Shown here: in pieces, positions 57,849-64,000 of the stretch
Layout of the letters: each line of letters begins with the position of its first letter
How positions within the stretch are numbered: the stretch's first letter is position 1
Source of the DNA: Podospora pseudocomata
Lineage: Eukaryota > Ascomycota > Sordariomycetes > Sordariales > Podosporaceae
Length of the DNA: 64,000 nt
Assembly: GCF_035222375.1 (NCBI RefSeq)
Contig: NC_085891.1
Span: forward strand, 806,001 to 870,000
Direction of reading: 5' to 3'
Program-made: the position numbers and the translations under genes
Notes under the pieces: generated by a model
The model's database searches: none
The model's input: the letters and a program-made list of their open reading frames with translations, nothing else
What the model was told of the DNA's origin: nothing

Positions 57849-59133
57849 GTCTCACGAGTATTATGTTGACGTTGGAACATGAAGTTATCCTGTCCTCCGA
57901 ATCGAACGAAATATTGATGGAGTATCCAGTCCACCTCGTGAGCGTGTGGAAATCAACTGGAGCTCAGGGCAAGAGGAGTGAGTGTCTTCCCAAGGGTGGA
58001 GCGACTGTAGAGGAGGCATCGGTTTTTTCTTTCTTCATCACAGCAGGTCGGCATTGTTTTGCATGGCAATGGCGTTTCTGGCGGGCACAAGGTGTGTAAC
58101 ACCCAGGGTCGGGCTGGGCCTTTGGTTTTTTGTATGAGTAGTTCAGCATGCATTGTCCGGCATGTATAGGATGGAGTTGGCGGACATTAACAACACAACA
58201 AGCAAGACGGAAGGGCGGACTGGGAAATGGGCTGTAGAAAGGGTAGGGTGTACAAAAATGAATCATAATACAGGCATTAGGTTGGCTGACCTGACTGCCA
58301 GCTTGAAGATGGCAACCAGCGTGTCCTTCTATCCGAGATCACTTCGTGATGTGACGCGTGAGTACCTTGGTACCTCAAGAGTGGAAGACTCGGTTGAGGA
58401 ATCTAGCCGGCTGATTTTACAAAGTGTTGCCTTGCAGAGATGGAGCTGATGGACACCCTGTGCAAAATACAAATATGCAGTAGGCACCCGTTTTCCAGGC
58501 TTCCTCCCCTCTTTCTCTCTGTTCTTCATCAGTGTCGCGTTTTTTGTTGGATCCAAAAAAGGAAATTCCAGATAATGGGGGGAGCACCCACCCATGCACG
58601 GACCACCGCTGCATTGATTTTCTGGCTGATCTCGTTCTGATCCAAGGGGGAAAGAAGGGAAAGCACGGACCATTTTTTGGCTCCAAAACGCATTGGCCGC
58701 AACCAAGCGCACCCAACGGCAACAAAAAAGTTGGAATCACAGCGCGCATTTTTCTGGCAGCGATTGCGCCGCCAATTCACGGCTGGGTTTTGCACATCAA
58801 AAGTGGGCGATTTTTTCCCTTTACCCAAAAAATCTGGCCACACACCCCCCTGTCTCCCAACCTGAAAATGGTTTAGTGCCTTTTTTTTGTGTCCTGCCCT
58901 GCTGCGCAAAGTGAATCAGTGATTGTGAGGTGCTCCCGTGTGTGGTTCCCCGCCTGCGGCTGTGGAAGTTACCTGCTGTATTTATTTCCCAACTCTCCCA
59001 CTCTCTCACTTTTGCCAACTTCTCACTTTACTGCTTCATCCATCAATCGCTGTTAGCATCGTCGATTTACTCATCGTCGATTCTTCATCAACAAGTATCC
59101 ATCTCAACTACTTTTAAACAAACCTTCATCAAG
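57849..59133. other. Intergenic: 3' flank of CDC27 and promoter of histone H4
   Basis: The right half should hold the H4 promoter; CCAAT occurs near 58771 on the plus strand, close to a GCGC-rich patch. Open frames near 58530-58900 have no coding bias. The H4 leader (from about 58980) is T/C-rich. Confidence 0.45.
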
Positions 59134-59817
<684 letters not shown>

Positions 59818-60212
59818 ACACCTTCGCCGATTACCTATTGATAATCAAAGCGTGTTTTCTCTTTATTCGCGGTCGGTTTTTTCACAACATATTTGGCATG
59901 ATGGACACACAACCAGATCAGGGATGGTGGTTATAAGCTCTGTGTTTTTTGTTCAGGCTGGCGTTTATGGAATACTCGGGAGGGAGGGGGGAACATTCAT
60001 GGCGATGAATGATTTGCAATACCAGGCAGAAGAACAAATGAACATAATACCCTACTTTTGTGTTTAGACCTGAAATGTGATGTGATGTGATGATATTATG
60101 GTGTTTTTGGGTATCTAACAACCCTGTCCTCTTCCAACAACGAACGTGTGTGATCATTCGCGTCTTGGGGGTATCTGACTGTCCTCTTCTACCGACGCGT
60201 GATCCTCACTGT
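59818..60212. other. Convergent 3' region of H4 and TRS20
   Basis: This A/T-rich 395 bp contains both 3' ends. GTGAT repeats occur near 60078-60093. No gene is seen. Confidence 0.55.
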
Positions 60213-60743
60213 CTAAAGATACTTCCTCCCCGCCGCCGCAACCCTCTGCCTAAAAACCGGACTCCTAATCTCCATATTCGGCGCCTTGTAAAACGGGCTC
60301 ATGACCGCCTTTACATAATTTTCGTACACCTCCCCCATAAAATTCTTGATGGCCTCCTCCGTCTGGGGAGACGTAGGATTCGCCCCGACAGAAGTAGAGT
60401 TCACCCTCGACGAGGCGGCCGCCTGCGCCGTGTTGGCCTCTCCGTTGGCGGCGGGGACAGAAGTGGTGGGCTGGTGAAGTAGCAGAAATTTGACGTTGGA
60501 GGCGGTGACGAAGGCGGAGATGTAGTTTTGGAAGAACTTGTCGATTACTTTTAGGTACAGGCCTGGCTGGGTCCACTGGAGCTCCTCGACGATGTCGAGG
60601 GAGGAGTGGAGGATGAACTGGTTGAGGTGGCGGGCTTGGTCAGTGAAGCGGGGGTGGCCATCGCCGCCGGATTTGGAGGTGCCGAATTCGTGTTCGAAGA
60701 GGGGGGTGTCGAGGGGGGAGAGGATGGCGAAGTAGTAGGACAT
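60213..60743 (-). CDS. TRS20: TRAPP complex subunit Trs20 (sedlin/TRAPPC2)
   Basis: A single exon encodes 176 residues; yeast Trs20 has 175. The start MSYYFAILSPLDTPLFEHEFG is the first strand of the longin-fold sedlin domain, and FILHSSLDIVEELQWTQPGLYLKVIDKFFQNYISAFVTASNVKFLLLH follows, as in TRAPPC2. An inserted Ala/Ser/Thr-rich loop (~95-125) precedes the last two helices, with NFMGEVYENYVKAVMSPFY and a C-terminal FRQRVAAAGRKYL. The protein is a core subunit of the TRAPP complexes that activate Rab GTPases in ER-Golgi transport and autophagy. Confidence 0.96.
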   Translation of the reverse strand: MSYYFAILSPLDTPLFEHEFGTSKSGGDGHPRFTDQARHLNQFILHSSLDIVEELQWTQPGLYLKVIDKFFQNYISAFVTASNVKFLLLHQPTTSVPAANGEANTAQAAASSRVNSTSVGANPTSPQTEEAIKNFMGEVYENYVKAVMSPFYKAPNMEIRSPVFRQRVAAAGRKYL

Positions 60744-61205
60744 CTTTTCGGGCTCTGTCTAGTAGGAGGTATCAGGGGATAGAGGGGAGTGGTTGCGCCG
60801 GGATCGTCGCCGTGTGGGGGTTTGGTATGTTGATTTCGTGTGGGTGTGTTCAGTCGGAATCGATAGTCTTCATCATCGGCCGATCAGGGGCTGGGTATCA
60901 GTCAAGCGTATTGTAGAGTCTTGGATGTTGGAGATAGCTTCAGCATTTCATCGATAAGCCGGACAGGACAGCTCCAGAAAGTCACCCATCCCAGGCGCTA
61001 ACGCTGCAAGGCGGCAGCTGGGAGTGGGTCGCGGGGTGCCCCACAAATCAATCAACGGAGCGCTCGGCGCCCAGTGATTGGCCTGCCGCCGGCGAGCCAC
61101 GATTTTTTGGAAAAGAGGCCCGCCGCCGACAAAGTCCCGAGCGGTTTGAACGTCCGAGTCTCTCCATCCCCCCCCTCCCCAAACCCCAGCGGACAAACGG
61201 TCAAC
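60744..61205. other. Divergent promoter region between TRS20 and MRPL31
   Basis: A 462-bp shared upstream region. ATTGG at 61077-61081 is a CCAAT box in reverse orientation, about 125 bp before the MRPL31 start. No other gene is seen. Confidence 0.5.
61077..61081 (-). promoter_or_regulatory. CCAAT box upstream of MRPL31
   Basis: CCAAT on the minus strand (ATTGG on plus) lies about 125 bp from the MRPL31 ATG. CCAAT-binding HAP/CBC complexes are known regulators of mitochondrial genes in fungi; use here is only a possibility. Confidence 0.3.
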
Positions 61206-61658
61206 ATGTTTGGGGCCTTCAGAGCGACGAATTCCCTGAGCGGGGGTCTTCTATGGTAATACAGAACTATCCACCGAGAAATATGTCACGGGCAACGGGC
61301 TGACGCAAAAACAGGAAGATCCCATGGCGCCTCTCCCCCACGCAAAAGTACCGCCAACGACAGAGGCTAAAGGCCGTCGATAACGTCGTCGAGACACTGA
61401 GCACGGCGCTGGCGAAGAAGGGCGAGACGGTCAAGTCGTTGGAGCGGTGGAAGGCCGAGATGCCTACCGAGGCTGAGATGCTGGCGAAGGACAAGTACAC
61501 CATTTTCGACCGGAAAGAGAAGAGATACCGCAAGGGCATTCACAGTACGTGGGATTTATACAGGATTTGGGTAAGGCTGGTATTGGCGGCTAACATGGAC
61601 TTTAGAACTCCCCAAGTGGACTCGCGTGTCGCAAAGACTCAACCCACCTGGTTTCTAA
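61206..61658 (+). CDS. MRPL31: Mitochondrial large-subunit ribosomal protein L31 (mL60)
   Basis: Three exons (61206-61255, 61315-61544, 61606-61658) with introns of 59 and 61 nt encode 110 residues. The hallmark stretches of the fungal MRPL31 family are present: MFGAFRATNSLSGGLLWKIPW at the start, RQRQRLKAVDNVVETL, ERWKAEMPTEAEMLAKDKYT, IFDRKEKRYRKGIHKLPKWTR and a terminal LNPPGF. It is a structural protein of the mitochondrial 54S ribosomal subunit, found only in fungi. The two joins rebuild Trp17 and the Lys after GIH exactly as in the family. Confidence 0.97.
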
Positions 61659-61986
61659 ACGAGAGACGATGGGCGTAGGCTTGGGCATGTATATCCTGTG
61701 TATTATACCAAATGAAATCCAAGGCGTTTATGATGGGATTTGATAGAACAAAATCGATATTCTAAACTACACTTGATGTTTAATCACAAGGTCCAGGCAG
61801 GAGCCCGGGCTCCGTGGGTGGTTGATCAGGATTCACATCAGCTATACAGCCTTCTAATAGTCGGCCAATGCAGGCCTGGAAGTAACACATTATGTCTGTC
61901 GTACGTGGAAAATCATTCTTTGATGTTTCCAGGGTATCAAGTTCCGATCAGTTGGCCAGCGCAACCAGTCAACAATCTTAGCCCAC
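61659..61986. other. Convergent 3' region of MRPL31 and CBP20
   Basis: The 328 bp hold both 3' ends. No gene is seen. Confidence 0.55.
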
Positions 61987-62683
61987 CTATCTCAGCCGTC
62001 CGTCATCAACAAAGTCCCTGCCTTCACGCTCCCGCGCAATAGCGCGGCCGAGGCCACCGCGACCTTCATCGTAATCTTCGCGGTACTCGTCACGCACCTG
62101 TCCTCCCGACTTTCCGCGGCCATACTGTCGGCCCTCCTCGAAACCAGGATCCAGATCCGTTCTAATGATACGTTCGTCCAGCTTGGTTCCTCCAATATAC
62201 TTCATACAATCCAGCGCATCCTGATGTGTGTAGTACTCAACAAAGCAGAACCCACACGGCGTCTTGTTGAATCTGTCGAGCCCCATGACCAATCGCTTGA
62301 TTTCGCCACATTTGCTGAAAAGCTCGTACACTTGCTCCTCGGTGGTGAAGAAGGACCTAAACAACAGTCAGCCTTGTAGACCTCGGGGGGCTTCACGTCG
62401 AGAGAGGGGGGACTTGCAGGTTGCCCACATAAAGAGTGGTGGCATTCTTCAACGGGTCGTCGTCCTCCCGGTTCTCGGGGTGCATGCCTGCTGTGTCGTC
62501 ATCGCCATCACGTTGGTCCTTGTCGAATCGTCTTCGCTTGTGCTGTACAGTAGTTGCAGTGGTTAGATGCCATGTCTTTGCGGAAGTCGAAGCTAAAGTC
62601 AGACGAGGGAAACTCACTCTGGCGTTGTTAAAGTAGGCGCTTGGGCGGTCAAGACGGTCTACTGTGGCGCGTACTCCTCTCAT
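61987..62683 (-). CDS. CBC2: Nuclear cap-binding protein subunit 2 (CBP20)
   Basis: Three exons (62683-62618, 62542-62418, 62356-61987) encode 186 residues. An N-terminal [17 protein letters not shown] segment supplies a cap-stacking Tyr as in human CBP20. The RRM has RNP2 LYVGNL at ~59-64 and RNP1 GFCFVEY at ~99-105; [19 protein letters not shown] follows, contacting the cap. The C-terminus is Arg/Gly/Asp-rich. With CBP80 it binds the m7G cap on nuclear transcripts for splicing and export. Intron 2 starts with GC: the only join that restores the conserved [12 protein letters not shown] uses donor CT|GCAAGT and acceptor TTTAG, a rare GC-AG intron of 61 nt. Intron 1 is 75 nt with GTGAGT. Confidence 0.96.
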
Positions 62684-63131
62684 CTTGATGGGTATATTTT
62701 TCGTGATGAATGTTTGTTGAAAGTTGAACCGTTGCCTCAGCCCGTCGCATCTCTCAGCGACTTTCAATTCTAGGTGGGCCCCTGCGGCAGCGCACCGGAC
62801 AGGGGTGGGTCCAGTGATAGCATTGCCAAGACACCTGCGCCTGCCACAAAATCAAAAGCTAGCGAGCTGGCCGGGCGACGCCAGAGGAACGCGCTAAGAG
62901 AACCAGCAGCTCCTTTGAAGAGCTTCCATTTCCAGCCATCTCGAACAAATCAGCCCTGCTTCTTTTTTTTGCTGTATACTTTGGGCACTGTCAACTGTTT
63001 GATCACATCACACCCTGACGCATCTTGCCAGTCCTCACTCTTTCCGCGATATCGATTTCGATTTGACGACAGTTTGGACAAAGCAAAACCTTGCAATCGC
63101 AACACTACCACGCCCTGCGCTGGCAGCGAAC
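62684..63131. other. Divergent promoter region between CBP20 and NUP82
   Basis: A 448-bp shared upstream region. It contains a T run near 62964-62973. No other gene is seen. Confidence 0.5.
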
Positions 63132-64000
63132 ATGCCCAGAGTCAAAAGCTTCGCGCCCAGTTGGCTGAATGAGCCCAGCCCAGGCCATAAGCTCTTTGAG
63201 CCCTCCAGCGACGAAACGAAAACCTCTTCTTTGGCATATAACAAGAAACCGAAGCCAGGCCCCCGGAGAGCTATTGCGCATCGAGGAACTGAAGTTTTTG
63301 TGGCTGTGGGGAAGCAGATAAGATGGGGAGATTTGGTCGACCTGAAGGAATCTTGGGAGACCAAGCAGGCGCGTACGGGTGGTGTTCGCTTCAAGAAGGA
63401 ACCAAACGACTTTGAGGTCTACGATGAGGAGGCTGCCAACGGAAATTCTGGTCCAGAGGGGTACAGGGTAAGCAGTCGTGCCGGTCCTTGCGTCGTCGGT
63501 GTTGCTCTGTTGCTAATCAGCTGTCGCATAGATCATCAAAACACCCGTTGCCGAAGACATTCGCCAGCTGGTCATGTCCCCAAACAACGACTTTCTCGCC
63601 GTCTTGACGTCTCACACTGTTCACATTTGCATTCTTCCCGACTCGACCCACCTCAATGCCCGCGATTCGACTCCTTTCAAGCCCAAGTTTTATACGCTCG
63701 GGCCTACTACTCACGTCACTTCTCGATCGGCCGTCGTCTCGGCAATCTGGCATCCGTTGGGTGTTAATGGCACAGCGCTGGTCACTGTTACCGAGGATGC
63801 TGTCGTGCGGATCTGGGAGTTGTCAGCCACTGACCGCTGGAGCTTTGACGCCGCCACCTTGGCTGTCGACCTCAAAAGGCTGGCAGATGGAACCTGTGTG
63901 GATCAGGACTTTAGTGCCTCTGTATCAGCGACGAACAAGGCGTTCTCGCCTGATTCTTTTGACATGGAAGTCGCGGCAGCATGCTTCCCAGCTAGAAACT
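63132..64000 (+). CDS. NUP82: Nucleoporin NUP82, 3' end outside window
   Basis: Two exons are visible (63132-63467, then 63532 to the edge) with a 64-nt intron and CTAAT branch site; 268 residues lie in the window and the frame is open at the edge. The start MPRVKSFAPSWLNEPSPGHKLF resembles ascomycete Nup82. The sequence then enters a WD40-like beta-propeller: PNNDFLAVLTSHTVHICIL, SAVVSAIWHPLG, LVTVTEDAVVRIWEL. Nup82 forms the cytoplasmic face of the nuclear pore with Nup159 and Nsp1, and helps release mRNA there. The first ATG is in the conserved position. The C-terminal coiled coil is not in the window. Confidence 0.88.

Noticed and set aside
58532-58876. 114-codon frame before histone H4
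   Set aside because: It lies in the expected H4 promoter and has no codon bias or similarity.

Overview
The window looks like a nuclear segment from a filamentous ascomycete, most likely a sordariomycete close to Sordariales. Evidence: almost every gene has short introns, mostly 48-75 nt with GT..AG ends and CTRAC-type branch sites; histone H4 has the interrupted structure known from Neurospora; the gene set includes ascomycete-only families (DUF4045-gelsolin protein, SNX41, a Zn2Cys6 regulator, a cellulose-binding cellobiose dehydrogenase). The order is inferred from protein resemblance alone. No transposon, virus-like element, CRISPR array or operon was seen.

Layout. 1-17 kb is gene-dense: APP1 phosphatidate phosphatase (-, running off the left edge), DRS1 ribosome-biogenesis helicase (-), MED10 (+), a DUF4045-gelsolin protein (-), ARL2-type GTPase (-), and a GNAT-like protein with a WG/GW-rich N-terminal region (+). 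From 17.5 to 28.6 kb lies about 11 kb with no convincing gene, then a CRIB-domain protein (+). 32-37 kb holds sorting nexin SNX41/Atg20-like (+), mRNA guanylyltransferase (+) and an intron-containing tRNA-Arg(TCG) (-). 38-51 kb holds secreted cellobiose dehydrogenase (+), an unrecognised coiled-coil protein (-), a prolyl 4-hydroxylase-like oxygenase (+) and a Zn2Cys6 transcription factor (+). 51-64 kb holds cytochrome b5 reductase (-), a DUF3605 protein (+), SND2/TMEM208 (-), CDC27/APC3 (+), histone H4 (+), TRS20 (-), mitochondrial ribosomal protein L31 (+), CBP20 (-) and NUP82 (+, running off the right edge).

Most genes are housekeeping and act in unrelated pathways: transcription (MED10), cap synthesis and cap binding (guanylyltransferase, CBP20), nuclear export (NUP82), trafficking (SNX41, TRS20, SND2), cell cycle (CDC27) and chromatin (H4). 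They are not a functional cluster. The accessory flavour is in 38-50 kb (lignocellulose oxidation, a lineage-restricted coiled-coil protein, a regulator). Several pairs are divergent and may share promoters: DRS1/MED10, ARL2/GNAT, CBR1/DUF3605, TRS20/MRPL31, CBP20/NUP82.

Exon joins were worked out by hand from splice signals, frame and remembered family sequences. They are predictions. The points most worth a second look are the 11-kb gene-free block, the WG-rich GNAT protein, a GC-AG intron in CBP20, and a 17-nt micro-exon in the ARL2-type gene.
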